Below the pieces are notes generated by a model. That model had not been told where the DNA came from and did not search any database. It was given only the letters and a program-made list of their open reading frames with translations. DNA of 45,288 bases, taken from the NCBI GenBank assembly GCA_030601705.1, contig JAUWBM010000009.1:1-45288 (forward strand). Direction: 5' to 3'. This DNA comes from Thermoplasmatota archaeon. Lineage in GTDB: Archaea; Thermoplasmatota; E2; DHVEG-1. Positions 7,334 to 16,057 of the stretch are shown piece by piece (position 1 is the first letter of the stretch; every line of letters begins with the position of its first letter). The translations under genes were made by a program, and so were the position numbers.

Positions 7334-8365
7334 ATGAATAAAATTGATTCTGCCAGAAAAAAAGCAGAACTAATAATAAACAATAAAATCTACATACCAA
7401 AGGATATAAAATTATCATATCCCATGGATAGATCAACGGCTGGACCAACATCGGGATCTCTATCTATCACTCTAACTTTTGCCAATAAAAACGTTAAACT
7501 GGCTATTAGCCAGGACCAAAATGAATGTTTTTCGTTACAAAAAGAAAATGATAAATTTCATATACTAAAAGATAAAAAAATCTTTCTTGAAAATGTGGAG
7601 ATAACGCCCATATTGTTCCATGCACCTAGGCAAGCGTTTATAAATTTAGATGATAGGTGTATCTACAGCTGTGCCTTTTGCAATTTATCAAAGCAAGGAT
7701 TTCTCCAAGAATATGATGCAGAAAAATTTGTTAAACTAATTCTTAAAGCATCAAATCGTAGTGATTTCCAAGCTGTTGCTTTAACTAGCGGAGTTTATCC
7801 TGACAACACTGAAATAATAAAAAAGATGTGTTATATCTTAAAAAATGTAAAGGAAAAACTCCCAAATATTCCAATTGGTGTAGAGCCTTGCATATCCAAC
7901 AAAAAAGAAATATTAGTACTTAAAAAAGCAGGTGCTGACGAGATAAAAATCAATCTACAAATTCCAGATAGAGATTTATTTGGTAAAATATGTCCAGATT
8001 TTTGTTATGACGATGTACTCAATATATTGAAAGAAGCAGTGAGACTTTTTGGAAAAGGAAAGGTAACCTCAAATATCATATATGGACTTGGAGAATCAGA
8101 TAGATCAGTTATCAAAACCATTGAAAAACTTGCGGAGATAGGTGTTGTTCCTACTTTAAGAAAGGTAAGAATAAATGAGTTGAACAAGAAAAAATTAGAA
8201 GAAATAATATCATATAAATCACCTAACATTTCAGTTGATAGAATTCTAAGAATTGCACATGGACACAAGAAGATGCTAGAAAAATATTGCTTGACTACAA
8301 AGACATTTGAAACTATGTGTCTTAAATGTGGTTGTTGTGATATTGTTCCCTTCTGGGACGTATAA
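7334..8365 (+). CDS. radical SAM protein
   Basis: This 343-residue protein has the [4Fe-4S]/SAM-binding motif CIYSCAFC (C109, C113, C116; CX3CX2C) after a ~100-residue N-terminal domain. The rest fits the radical SAM barrel (ALTSGVYPD, IGVEPC, EIKINLQ, NIIYGLGESD). The C-terminus carries a second cysteine group (CLKCGCCDIVP) that could bind another cluster or zinc. The start is ATG 7334; GTG 7331 is three bases upstream. The substrate is unknown. Its place behind the methyltransferase hints at a shared pathway. Confidence 0.8.
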   Translation: MNKIDSARKKAELIINNKIYIPKDIKLSYPMDRSTAGPTSGSLSITLTFANKNVKLAISQDQNECFSLQKENDKFHILKDKKIFLENVEITPILFHAPRQAFINLDDRCIYSCAFCNLSKQGFLQEYDAEKFVKLILKASNRSDFQAVALTSGVYPDNTEIIKKMCYILKNVKEKLPNIPIGVEPCISNKKEILVLKKAGADEIKINLQIPDRDLFGKICPDFCYDDVLNILKEAVRLFGKGKVTSNIIYGLGESDRSVIKTIEKLAEIGVVPTLRKVRINELNKKKLEEIISYKSPNISVDRILRIAHGHKKMLEKYCLTTKTFETMCLKCGCCDIVPFWDV

Positions 8366-8383
8366 AAAGATGGGGCAATAACA

Positions 8384-8393
8384 TTTATATACC
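8384..8393 (+). promoter_or_regulatory. TATA box of the ribosomal protein operon
   Basis: TTTATATACC lies in the gap before rpl3. Transcription expected about 25 nt downstream would begin near 8418. That leaves an unusually long ~145-nt leader before rpl3. No other TATA-like box as good is visible closer to the gene. Confidence 0.5.
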
Positions 8394-8433
8394 ATTTCCT
8401 TAATGCCTTACTTCCCTATCCATACCAGACATT

Positions 8434-8490
8434 GATCGGGCAATTCACTTAGAAACCCGGCATCAAACAGCCATTCGTGTTTTTGGCTGT
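8434..8490 (+). promoter_or_regulatory. structured 5' leader of the ribosomal protein operon
   Basis: Two adjacent hairpins can form. In one, GAT-CGGG (8434-8440) pairs with CCCG-(GC bulge)-ATC (8456-8464). In the other, ACAGCCA (8467-8473) pairs with TGGCTGT (8484-8490). A later AACGGG (8515-8520) could compete for the CCCG strand. This may be an autoregulatory binding site for a product of the operon, but no known r-protein-binding motif was identified. Confidence 0.4.
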
Positions 8491-8564
8491 CTGAAAAATG
8501 TCACGGTTTAGATAAACGGGACAATAACTAGTCTAAATAAAATAAAGCCATCAGAGGCTATATT

Positions 8565-9557
8565 ATGTCTGAGAGACATCATCCTAAAAGGGGTTCACAT
8601 GGCTTTTCGCCACGAAAAAGAGCTAAAGCCGAAACGCCACATATAAAGAACTGGGCAGAAGACGGCGAAACACCAAAGATTCAAGGTTTCTTTGGTTATA
8701 AAGCAGGTATGACCCATGCTTTTATAGTTGATTACAGACCCACATCTACTACTTCAGGTAGAGAAGTAAAAATGCCTGTCACAGTCGTTGAAACGCCTCC
8801 AATAAAAGTTGCAGCTGTTAGAGCATATCAAAGAACTTCACATGGGCTCCATACTGTTGGTGAGATGTGGGCAGATAAGTTAGATTCTGAATTATCAAAA
8901 AGAATTCCTCTCATAAAAAAACAGAAGAAGAAAAATTGGGATTTTACCAAAGATGCTGATGAAATAAGAGTTGTAGTGTATACTCAACCAAAACTAGTTA
9001 CAGGCGTACCTAAGAAAATTCCTGAAATAAGCGAGTTAAGAATTGGTGGCGGGAGTATTGAAGAACAGATAAAATATGCAAAGGAAATCCTTGGAAAGGA
9101 ATTGAAAATAAACGATGTTATCAAAGATGGAGATATGTTAGATATTATAGCAATAACAAAAGGGAAAGGATTTCAAGGTGCAGTGAAAAGATGGGGTGTA
9201 AAACTTTTAACACATAAAAATTCAAAACATCGCAGAATGATTGGTACTGCAGGATCGTGGCATCCTAATTGGGTCCAAGCAACTGTGCCCCAGGCTGGAC
9301 AAATGGGATACCATCAAAGAACGGAATACAACAAGCGTGTTTTGAAAATTGGCGAAAACGGAGACGAAATTACTCCTGCTGACGGTTTTCCTCATTATGG
9401 TGTCATAAGAAATGCATATATTCTTATCCATGGTTCAATTCCCGGACCTGCAAAAAGATTGATAGGTATGAGAGATGCGGTAAGATATCAACGTGGCGTT
9501 AAAGTTGAAAAAGCAGAAATAAGCTACATATCCACCACAAGTAAGCAAGGAGCCTAG
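8565..9557 (+). CDS. rpl3: 50S ribosomal protein L3 (uL3)
   Basis: This 330-residue archaeal L3 matches the family's length (about 330-345). Its N-terminus is the typical RHHPKRGSHGFSPRKRA. The conserved core GKGFQGAVKRWG is followed by TAGSWHPNWVQATVPQAGQMGYHQRTEYN, the loop that reaches the peptidyl transferase centre. It is the first gene of the operon and is followed by rpl4 after 2 nt. L3 is an early-assembling large-subunit protein. Confidence 0.97.
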   Translation: MSERHHPKRGSHGFSPRKRAKAETPHIKNWAEDGETPKIQGFFGYKAGMTHAFIVDYRPTSTTSGREVKMPVTVVETPPIKVAAVRAYQRTSHGLHTVGEMWADKLDSELSKRIPLIKKQKKKNWDFTKDADEIRVVVYTQPKLVTGVPKKIPEISELRIGGGSIEEQIKYAKEILGKELKINDVIKDGDMLDIIAITKGKGFQGAVKRWGVKLLTHKNSKHRRMIGTAGSWHPNWVQATVPQAGQMGYHQRTEYNKRVLKIGENGDEITPADGFPHYGVIRNAYILIHGSIPGPAKRLIGMRDAVRYQRGVKVEKAEISYISTTSKQGA

Positions 9558-9559
9558 AC

Positions 9560-10321
9560 ATGATAAAGGCAAATATTTATGGAATAGATGGTACGGTAAA
9601 AGACAAGATTGATTTACCTGGCATATTTGGTACACCTTACCGGCCAGATATTATAAGAAAATCATTCAATGCTCTTCGTTCTAATAAAAGACAACCTTAT
9701 GGCGCAGATCCGATGGCTGGAAAGAAGCACGCGACAGCATCTGTCGGTAAAGGGAGAGGCAGGTCCAGAGTGCCAAGACTTACTCAGGGGAGAGCTGCAG
9801 CTCTTGCCCCATCCACAGTAGGAGGCAGAAGAGCACATCCTCCAAAAGCAGAGAAAAACTGGAAAGAGAAAGTGAATAAAAAGGAAAAACTACTTGCACG
9901 CAACTCAGCAATCGCTGCAACAGCAGATAAAGAGATCGTTTCCAAAAGAGGACATAAGTTTGACGATAAATTAACGTTACCTATTATTATAGACGATGAA
10001 TTTGAAAAAATTAAAAAGACAAAGGATGTAATAGATACACTAGAAAAGATTGGAATTTACGATGATGTTCTTCGTTCAGTAAACGGCAAACACATACGTG
10101 CAGGCAAGGGCAAAATCAGAGGGAGAAAATATCGAACACCAAAATCAATACTAATAGTTTCTACAAAAAATAATTTAGAGAAAGGTTCGAATAATTTAAG
10201 CGGCGTAGATATAGCAAAACCAGATCAGTTGAATATCGAACATCTGGCACCTGGCGGAGACGCTGGCAGACTGACAATACTAACAAAATCTGCATTAAAA
10301 GAGCTAGGAGGCGGCAAATAA
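9560..10321 (+). CDS. rpl4: 50S ribosomal protein L4 (uL4)
   Basis: This 253-residue archaeal/eukaryal-type L4 has the conserved basic loop GKGRGRSRVPRLTQGRAAALAP and VGGRRAHPPKAEK, which extends into the exit tunnel. The C-terminal AIAATADKEIVSKRGH is also family-typical. It is in the normal position between rpl3 and rpl23. The stop codon overlaps the rpl23 start by one base (TAATG), consistent with translational coupling. Confidence 0.97.
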   Translation: MIKANIYGIDGTVKDKIDLPGIFGTPYRPDIIRKSFNALRSNKRQPYGADPMAGKKHATASVGKGRGRSRVPRLTQGRAAALAPSTVGGRRAHPPKAEKNWKEKVNKKEKLLARNSAIAATADKEIVSKRGHKFDDKLTLPIIIDDEFEKIKKTKDVIDTLEKIGIYDDVLRSVNGKHIRAGKGKIRGRKYRTPKSILIVSTKNNLEKGSNNLSGVDIAKPDQLNIEHLAPGGDAGRLTILTKSALKELGGGK

Positions 10322-10578
10322 TGGATCCTTTTGACATAGTGCTACATCCTTACGTTACAGAAAAAACAATGAATCAAATGGAAAAAAACAATGCCTTAGA
10401 GTTTATAGTTAAAAGAAATGCGGATAAGGCACAGATAAAAAAGTCGGTTGAGAAAATGTTTGATGTTAAAGTTAAAAGTGTTAACACCAGAATTGTAAAA
10501 AATGGTAAACATGCAATAGTAATATTTATGCCTGAGTTTAAAGCAGAAGATATCGGCATGAGAATAGGAGTATTCTAG
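10321..10578 (+). CDS. rpl23: 50S ribosomal protein L23 (uL23)
   Basis: This 85-residue L23 is the usual archaeal length. It has the signature VLHPYVTEKTMNQME near the N-terminus and FDVKVKSVNTRIV in the centre. L23 sits at the tunnel exit and binds the signal recognition particle. The start overlaps the last base of rpl4. Confidence 0.95.
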   Translation: MDPFDIVLHPYVTEKTMNQMEKNNALEFIVKRNADKAQIKKSVEKMFDVKVKSVNTRIVKNGKHAIVIFMPEFKAEDIGMRIGVF

Positions 10579-10587
10579 GGGTAAAAA

Positions 10588-11295
10588 ATGGGGAAAAATT
10601 TAATACAACAAAGACGAGGCAGAGGAAAAGGAAGATATACCGTCCCTTCACACAAATTTAGAGGAAAAATAAAATATGATAATAATAGAGAGATGAAAGG
10701 GACAGTTGAAGAAATAATTCATGACCCTGGTCGTACCTCTCCTATTGCAAAGATAAAACTAAAGAATAATAAAAAAATGCTTGTATTGGCTACAGAAGGA
10801 ATAGAAATTGGTCGTGAAATTAAGTTTACAGATAACAAAGGAAACTGTGAAATAGGAAACGTTCTGTCAATTGGAACGATTCCTGAAGGTTTTCCGATTT
10901 ACAATATTGAAATCACGCCTGGAGATGGAGGTAAACTTGTAAGAGCAGGAGGAAGCGGAGCAACAGTTGTATCACATGATTTAAAGAAAACTGTAATAAA
11001 GCTTCCTTCAGGTCAATTCAAAACATTGGATTCATCATGCAGAGCAACAGTTGGAATTCCTGCAGGAGGTGGAAGAAAAGACAAACCTTTCCTCAAAGCA
11101 GGGAAAAAATCTATTGCACGTAGGAGGAAAGGAAAGCAATACCCTATTGTGAGAGGAGTTGCAATGTGCGCTGTAAGTCACCCTCATGGTGGTGGAGGTC
11201 ATCAGCATGTCGGACAGCAAAGTTCCATATCTCGGGGAGCCTCTCCAGGCAGGAAAGTTGGAAATATAGCTCCTAAACGTACTGGGAGGAAGTGA
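10588..11295 (+). CDS. rpl2: 50S ribosomal protein L2 (uL2)
   Basis: This 235-residue L2 has family motifs including [11 protein letters not shown], the [14 protein letters not shown] region and the conserved His-containing loop [13 protein letters not shown] before the basic C-terminal tail. L2 is needed for subunit association and peptidyl transferase function. The archaeal form lacks the longer bacterial N-terminal part, as seen here. The end overlaps the GTG upstream of rps19. Confidence 0.97.
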   Translation: MGKNLIQQRRGRGKGRYTVPSHKFRGKIKYDNNREMKGTVEEIIHDPGRTSPIAKIKLKNNKKMLVLATEGIEIGREIKFTDNKGNCEIGNVLSIGTIPEGFPIYNIEITPGDGGKLVRAGGSGATVVSHDLKKTVIKLPSGQFKTLDSSCRATVGIPAGGGRKDKPFLKAGKKSIARRRKGKQYPIVRGVAMCAVSHPHGGGGHQHVGQQSSISRGASPGRKVGNIAPKRTGRK

Positions 11296-11300
11296 GTGCC

Positions 11301-11765
11301 ATGGCAAAAAAAGTTGCTTTTAAATCATCTGCAAGAAGCAGACGTAAAAGAGAACGTAAGAAAGTGGGTGTAAGAAAAAAAGAATTTAGATATCATGGAC
11401 ATTCGCTAGAAGAATTACAAAAACTCTCTGTAGAAGAATTGTTACCACTATTTCCTTCAAGAATCCGTAGAACATTAAAAAGAGGTTTAACCGCGGAGCA
11501 AAATAAGCTATTGCAGGATATAAAAAATGCAAAAAGAAAAGAAGGAGATATCATAAAAACACATTGTAGAGATATGATAGTATTACCTGAATTTTTCGGT
11601 CATATTATTCATGTTCACAATGGAAAAGAGTTCCAAAGAGTGAATATACAGCCCCAAATGATAGGGCATTACTTGGGAGAATTTGCATTAACCCGTAAAA
11701 AAGTAAAACATACAGGACCTGGTGTTGGAGCTACTAAATCCTCCAAATATATGCCATTGAAGTGA
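11301..11765 (+). CDS. rps19: 30S ribosomal protein S19 (uS19)
   Basis: This S19 has the archaeal signature [16 protein letters not shown] and the core [21 protein letters not shown]...[19 protein letters not shown] chose ATG 11301 because GGGAGG at 11284-11289 is too close to the GTG at 11292. This gives 154 residues, the usual archaeal length. S19 lies in the head of the small subunit. Confidence 0.95.
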   Translation: MAKKVAFKSSARSRRKRERKKVGVRKKEFRYHGHSLEELQKLSVEELLPLFPSRIRRTLKRGLTAEQNKLLQDIKNAKRKEGDIIKTHCRDMIVLPEFFGHIIHVHNGKEFQRVNIQPQMIGHYLGEFALTRKKVKHTGPGVGATKSSKYMPLK

Positions 11766-11771
11766 TGAAAA

Positions 11772-12218
11772 ATGCCAAAATATTCGATTGAAATGGATCC
11801 GGAAAAAAGTGCAAAAGCATATGGATATGAGTTGCACTGCTCTCCAAAAGATTCCATGAATCTAGCATATGCTTTAAAGGGACTGAAAACTGAGAGAGCA
11901 AAGAAATTCCTTGGCGAAATAATTGAGATGAAACGTCCACTTCCTGCGACATTCCATAAAAGAAAACGAGCGCATCAAAAGGGAATAGGGGCAGGTAGCT
12001 ATCCGCAAAAAGCTGCTCGCCATATGTTAAAAATAATTGAGAATGCTGAAAATAATGCAGAATACAAAGGATTTGATGTAGAAAACATGAAGATATCCCA
12101 CATATCTACGTATAGAGGTAGAATAATTAAAGGAATCATGCCAAGGGCTCAGGGACGAGCCACTAACAAAAACAAGATCACAACAAATATTGAAATTATT
12201 CTCGAAGAGGTAGAATGA
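11772..12218 (+). CDS. rpl22: 50S ribosomal protein L22 (uL22)
   Basis: This 148-residue archaeal L22 begins PKYSIEMDPEKSAKAYGYEL, the standard start of the family. It has RGRIIKGIMPRAQGRATNKNKITTNIEIIL at the C-terminus, with the beta-hairpin that lines the exit tunnel. The stop overlaps the start of rps3 (ATGATG). An upstream GAGGTAG provides the ribosome binding site for rps3. Confidence 0.96.
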   Translation: MPKYSIEMDPEKSAKAYGYELHCSPKDSMNLAYALKGLKTERAKKFLGEIIEMKRPLPATFHKRKRAHQKGIGAGSYPQKAARHMLKIIENAENNAEYKGFDVENMKISHISTYRGRIIKGIMPRAQGRATNKNKITTNIEIILEEVE

Positions 12219-13081
12219 TGGCAAGTGAACGGAAATTTATAAAAGAGAATACAAAAAGATCATTGATAAAAAAATTCTTGCTTGAAGAGATAGAGGGAGC
12301 AGGCTTTGGCGGTATGAGTATTCAGAGAACTCCTATCGGAACGAGGATAAATATCCTTGTAGAAAGACCAGGAATGGTAATTGGTAAAGGTGGGAGTAAG
12401 ATAAAAGAGTTAACAGAAAACATTCAAAATAAGTTTAACGTAGATAATCCTCAAATAGAAATTCAAGAAGCTGGCGCTAGTGCCCCACTAAACGCCCAGA
12501 TAATGGCAGAAAAACTTGCAGAAGCTTTAGAGAGAGGTTGGCACTTTAGGAGAGCGGGACATTCAACTGTTAGAAGGATCATAAATGCTGGCGCGAAAGG
12601 ATGTCAAATTATAATTGCTGGGAAACTGACAGGATCGAGGCACCGAACTGAAAAATTCACAGAAGGGCATGTGAAATATTGTGGTGATATTGTAAAGAAA
12701 ATTATGGATGAGGGCTTTGCAACAGCAAAACTAAAGGCAGGAGTTTTGGGAGTGAAAGTCAGAATTATGAAACCTGACGCGAAACTACCCGATGAAATTA
12801 AATTTAAAACTCGCGAAAAGGAAGAAGTGGAAATAGAGAAAAAGGCGGTAGAAAAAGAACCAGAAACTAAGCCAAAGAAAAAAACTGATATTAAAAAACT
12901 TGCAGAAATCCAAGGAATCGGGCCCTCTATAATCAAAAAACTTGAAAAAGCAAAGATAACGTCGTTAGAAGAGTTATACGAAATGGATGCCGACAGTATT
13001 GTGTCTATTAAAGGTATCGGTAAAAAAACAGCAGAAATAATTATTAAAAAATTAAAAAAATTAATTGAGGAAGGTAAGTAA
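12215..13081 (+). CDS. rps3: 30S ribosomal protein S3 (uS3) with C-terminal helix-hairpin-helix extension
   Basis: Residues 1-200 are a normal archaeal S3. They include the KH-domain motif GMVIGKGGSKIKELT and the C-terminal GWHFRRAGHSTVRRI. After a charged linker (about 200-225, EKEEVEIEKKAVEKEPE), residues about 225-288 form a tandem helix-hairpin-helix unit: IQGIGPSIIKKLEKAKI and later IKGIGKKTAEIIIKKLKK. Most S3 proteins end before this. The same fold appears at the N-terminus of L32e in this operon. The extension could bind rRNA or other nucleic acid. Confidence 0.95.
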   Translation: MMASERKFIKENTKRSLIKKFLLEEIEGAGFGGMSIQRTPIGTRINILVERPGMVIGKGGSKIKELTENIQNKFNVDNPQIEIQEAGASAPLNAQIMAEKLAEALERGWHFRRAGHSTVRRIINAGAKGCQIIIAGKLTGSRHRTEKFTEGHVKYCGDIVKKIMDEGFATAKLKAGVLGVKVRIMKPDAKLPDEIKFKTREKEEVEIEKKAVEKEPETKPKKKTDIKKLAEIQGIGPSIIKKLEKAKITSLEELYEMDADSIVSIKGIGKKTAEIIIKKLKKLIEEGK

Positions 13082-13082
13082 G

Positions 13083-13286
13083 ATGGCTCTTAAGGCTAAA
13101 GAAATCAGAGAATTTACTCCTGAAGAAAGGATTGAAAAACTTAAAGAACTAAAGGAAGAACTTATGCATGAAAGAGGAGTGTCTGCGATGGGTGGATCGC
13201 CACCATCTCCGGGTAAAATCAGGCAGATACGAATGTCCATTGCAAGAATGCTTACAATCATGCAGGAGGAAAGAGAAACCAAATGA
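13083..13286 (+). CDS. rpl29: 50S ribosomal protein L29 (uL29)
   Basis: This 67-residue L29 begins MALKAKEIREFTPEER and includes the archaeal signature GSPPSPGKIRQIRMSIARMLTI. The start is ATG 13083, with GAGGAAGG well placed upstream. The ORF track's longer TTG start would overlap the end of rps3 needlessly. The stop overlaps the aIF1 start by 4 nt. Confidence 0.94.
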   Translation: MALKAKEIREFTPEERIEKLKELKEELMHERGVSAMGGSPPSPGKIRQIRMSIARMLTIMQEERETK

Positions 13287-13582
13287 GCGACATATGCCCA
13301 AAATGTGGTCTACCTAAGGAGATTTGTGTTTGTGAAGAGATTGCTAGGGAACAGCAAAATATCACTATCGCCATCGATAGGAGAAGATACGGAAAAATGA
13401 TGACTATCGTTGACGGTTTGAACCCCCATGATCTGGACGTGGATTCGCTGATAAGTAATCTAAAATCAATATGCGCCTGCGGCGGAACAATAAAAGAGGG
13501 CAAGATAGAGCTGCAGGGAGATCACAGATCAAAGGTAAGAGAAGCATTAGAAAAAATGGGATTCGTAGTCGAAGTATCCTAA
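13283..13582 (+). CDS. translation initiation factor aIF1 (SUI1 family)
   Basis: This 99-residue SUI1/eIF1-type factor has an N-terminal zinc-ribbon-like CPKCGLPKEICVC. It ends with the conserved core KSICACGGTIKEGKIELQGDHR and EALEKMGFVVEV. aIF1 helps select the start codon on the 30S subunit. Its place between L29 and Rpp29 is a recurrent archaeal arrangement. Confidence 0.93.
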   Translation: MSDICPKCGLPKEICVCEEIAREQQNITIAIDRRRYGKMMTIVDGLNPHDLDVDSLISNLKSICACGGTIKEGKIELQGDHRSKVREALEKMGFVVEVS

Positions 13583-13637
13583 TAAAAACAACCCAGCACA
13601 CAAGCACAAATATCGACATATACTATGGGAAGATAGC

Positions 13638-13901
13638 ATGGGCAATAATAGAATCGTCAAAGATGAACTAATGGGCAGAAATGTCACGATCAAAGAATGC
13701 ACAGACCCAAATTGGATTAACAAATCCGGAAAAATAATCGACGAGACAAAAAATACATTCCTCATAGAAATTGAAAATCAACAGAAAAGAATTGCAAAAA
13801 ATACTGCAATATTTGAATTTGAATATGACAGGAAAAAAACAATCGTTGAAGGATCGCGATTGGTATATAGACCTGAAGATCGGATAAAAAAAGCAAGGTG
13901 A
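13638..13901 (+). CDS. rnp1: RNase P protein component 1 (Rpp29/Pop4)
   Basis: This 87-residue protein has the Rpp29 pattern: [32 protein letters not shown], a Sm-like beta barrel, and [18 protein letters not shown] at the end. It is a subunit of the archaeal RNase P holoenzyme, which matures tRNA 5' ends. Its location between aIF1 and S17 is conserved in many archaea. The stop overlaps the ribosome binding site of rps17. Confidence 0.9.
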   Translation: MGNNRIVKDELMGRNVTIKECTDPNWINKSGKIIDETKNTFLIEIENQQKRIAKNTAIFEFEYDRKKTIVEGSRLVYRPEDRIKKAR

Positions 13902-13906
13902 ATAAG

Positions 13907-14242
13907 TTGGCAGGAAAAAAAGATGTAAGAAATGTGGGATTAAATGTCAAACCACCTACAGAAAGCTGTGACGATAAAAACTGCCCATTTCATGGTATAT
14001 TACCAATAAGAGGGCAGATAATAAAAGGAAAAGTGGTATCGAGCAAAATGCAAGGCTCCATATCAGTCAAAAAAGAATTTATGCATTATGTTAAAAAATA
14101 TGAGAGATACGAAAAAAGAACATCTACCTACCTTGCTCACAGTCCGCCTTGTTTAAATTTAAAGGTAGGGGATGAGGTTAGAATAGCAGAATGCAGACCT
14201 TTGAGTAAAACAGTATCGTTTGTTGCTATAGAAAAATTGTAA
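13907..14242 (+). CDS. rps17: 30S ribosomal protein S17 (uS17)
   Basis: S17 has the archaeal features [30 protein letters not shown] and [30 protein letters not shown]. The most likely start is TTG 13907 ([12 protein letters not shown]), about 5 nt after the AAGGTGA ribosome binding site. The GTG at 13898 overlaps the previous stop. With the TTG start it is 111 residues, normal for archaeal S17. Confidence 0.94.
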   Translation: MAGKKDVRNVGLNVKPPTESCDDKNCPFHGILPIRGQIIKGKVVSSKMQGSISVKKEFMHYVKKYERYEKRTSTYLAHSPPCLNLKVGDEVRIAECRPLSKTVSFVAIEKL

Positions 14243-14255
14243 TGGTGAAACAGAA

Positions 14256-14654
14256 ATGAAAGGAATAGCTGGCAGAATGATGAGAGGTTTACCAGTTGGT
14301 GCCCGTTTAGATTGCATAGACAATACAGGTGCAAAAGTCATTCAAATAATCATGACACTAAAACTGAAAGGCGTGCATCGTCGGTATCCAACGGCTGGAG
14401 TGGGAGACATGGTAGTGGTTAGCGTTAAGAAAGGAGCGGCAGATATGAAAAGACAGGTATTGAGAGCCATAATAGTACGTCAAAGAAGATCTTTTAGAAG
14501 ACCAGATGGCACCATGGTTCAATTTGAGGACAACGCTGCTGTTTTAGTTACAGATACTGGAGAAACAAAAGGAACTATGATAAAAGGTCCCGTTGCAATA
14601 GAAGCTGCAGAACGGTGGCCAAAGATAGCCTCATTGGCATCTACAATAGTATGA
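14256..14654 (+). CDS. rpl14: 50S ribosomal protein L14 (uL14)
   Basis: This 132-residue archaeal L14 has [17 protein letters not shown] near the start, the central [13 protein letters not shown], and [24 protein letters not shown]14 sits at the subunit interface and is a target of initiation factor aIF6. It lies 13 nt after rps17 and 10 nt before rpl24. Confidence 0.97.
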   Translation: MKGIAGRMMRGLPVGARLDCIDNTGAKVIQIIMTLKLKGVHRRYPTAGVGDMVVVSVKKGAADMKRQVLRAIIVRQRRSFRRPDGTMVQFEDNAAVLVTDTGETKGTMIKGPVAIEAAERWPKIASLASTIV

Positions 14655-14664
14655 GTGATTAAAA

Positions 14665-15348
14665 ATGAAATCAATAAAACCTAGAAAACAAAGAAAAAGA
14701 CTATTCAATGCTCCCCTTCATAAGAAGAGAAAATGGATTGCAGCCCATCTAGCAGAAAACTTGCTTTTAAAATACGATCATAGAGGTACTCCAGTTGTAA
14801 CGGGAGATACTGTAAAAGTTATGAGGGGTAGTTTCAAGGGACATGAAGATAAGGTGGCACGTGTCGATATACGTAAACAGATTGTAGAAATTGAAGGGAT
14901 AACAACAGTTAAAGCAGATGGAACAAAAATTGCAAAACCGATGCATGCAAGTAATTTATTGATCACAAAATTGAATTTAACAGATAAATGGAGAAGAAAA
15001 AAACTAGAAAAGGGGCTCTCAGAAGAGACAAGGAAGGAAATTGAGAAAGAAGCTGAAGAACAAATTAAAGAACTTGAAGAAGAGAAGATGGTTGAAGAGA
15101 TAGCCGAACCAGGAGAGGGAGAAGAGGCTGAAAAAATCCCTGAAGAAACGAGTAAAATTCCAGAGGAGAAAGAAGAGAAACCTAAAGAGAAGGAAAAACC
15201 TAAAGAAGAAAAGAAAGTAGAGAAGAAGAAAAAGCAGGAAACTAAGAAAAAAGCTGTTGAAAAGAAGGATAAGCCTCCTAAAAAGAAGAATATGAAAAAA
15301 ACTCCTACAAAAACGACAAAAAAGAAAGAGGGGGATAAAAATGAGTAA
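14665..15348 (+). CDS. rpl24: 50S ribosomal protein L24 (uL24) with long charged C-terminal extension
   Basis: Residues 1-115 are archaeal L24: KPRKQRKRLFNAPLHKKRKWIAAHL, then the KOW segment VTGDTVKVMRGSFKGHEDKVARVD. The remaining ~110 residues are an extreme low-complexity tail of Glu and Lys (for example EKEKPKEEKKVEKKKKQ), with no folded motif. Typical archaeal L24 is about 120 residues, so the tail nearly doubles it. The reading frame is intact and overlaps rps4e by 8 nt, so it is not a frameshift artefact. The tail could contact rRNA or help assembly. Confidence 0.94.
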   Translation: MKSIKPRKQRKRLFNAPLHKKRKWIAAHLAENLLLKYDHRGTPVVTGDTVKVMRGSFKGHEDKVARVDIRKQIVEIEGITTVKADGTKIAKPMHASNLLITKLNLTDKWRRKKLEKGLSEETRKEIEKEAEEQIKELEEEKMVEEIAEPGEGEEAEKIPEETSKIPEEKEEKPKEKEKPKEEKKVEKKKKQETKKKAVEKKDKPPKKKNMKKTPTKTTKKKEGDKNE

Positions 15349-16057
15349 ACATTTAAAGAGACTTGCAACGCCTAGAACAGTAAGATTACACAGAAAAGAA
15401 AAAACTTGGACGATAAAATCATCACCAGGTCCACATCCTCTAGATAAATCAATACCTCTAGGTTTAATAATAAGAGACTATCTCGGATTATGCGACACAT
15501 ATAGAGAAGCAAAAAGAGCTATTGCAAGTGGAGATGTTTTAGTAGATGCAGTAAAAAGAAAAAGCCACAAATTTCCCTGTGGACTTATGGACGTAATATC
15601 GATTCCAAAACTGAAAAAGAATTTTAGAGTTTTATTTGATCGAAAAGGTAAGTTAACTCTTGTACCGATATCAGCTAAAGATGCTGAATGGAAACTGTGT
15701 CGCATAGAAAACAAGACGATTGTTAAAGGAAACAAAATACAACTCAACTTTCATGATGGTAAAAATAAACTTGTAAAAAAAGACGAATACAAAACTGGTG
15801 ACGTACTCAAGATTTCTCTAGCGGACAATAAAATAAGTGATGTTTTTAAATTTGACAAAGGAAATGTGTCGATGATAATTGATGGTAGCCATGTTGGTCA
15901 AATGGCCAATATAGAGGATATTCAAATTGTTTCATCATCAAAACCCAATCTAGCTAAGATGAAAGGTGATAAGGAATTTTCAACACTTGCTGAGTACATA
16001 TTTCCCATTGGAAAAATCAAACCAATAATAACACTTCCTGAGGTGAAGATACAATGA
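15341..16057 (+). CDS. rps4e: 30S ribosomal protein S4e (eS4)
   Basis: This 238-residue archaeal/eukaryal-specific S4e has an N-terminal RLATPRTVRLHRKEKTW and a small S4-like RNA-binding segment. DYLGLCDTYREAKRAIASGDVLVDAVKRK is the diagnostic part. The start overlaps rpl24 by 8 nt and the stop overlaps rpl5 by 4 nt, indicating translational coupling through this stretch. Confidence 0.96.
   Translation: MSKHLKRLATPRTVRLHRKEKTWTIKSSPGPHPLDKSIPLGLIIRDYLGLCDTYREAKRAIASGDVLVDAVKRKSHKFPCGLMDVISIPKLKKNFRVLFDRKGKLTLVPISAKDAEWKLCRIENKTIVKGNKIQLNFHDGKNKLVKKDEYKTGDVLKISLADNKISDVFKFDKGNVSMIIDGSHVGQMANIEDIQIVSSSKPNLAKMKGDKEFSTLAEYIFPIGKIKPIITLPEVKIQ

Noticed and set aside
8366-8564. tRNA or small RNA gene before rpl3
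   Set aside because: The hairpins do not make a cloverleaf, there is no CCA-side acceptor stem and no T-loop sequence; a leader fits better.
14778-15368. 196-aa minus-strand ORF opposite L24
   Set aside because: It is the Ser/Phe-rich shadow of the Glu/Lys-rich tail of L24, with no independent start signal.
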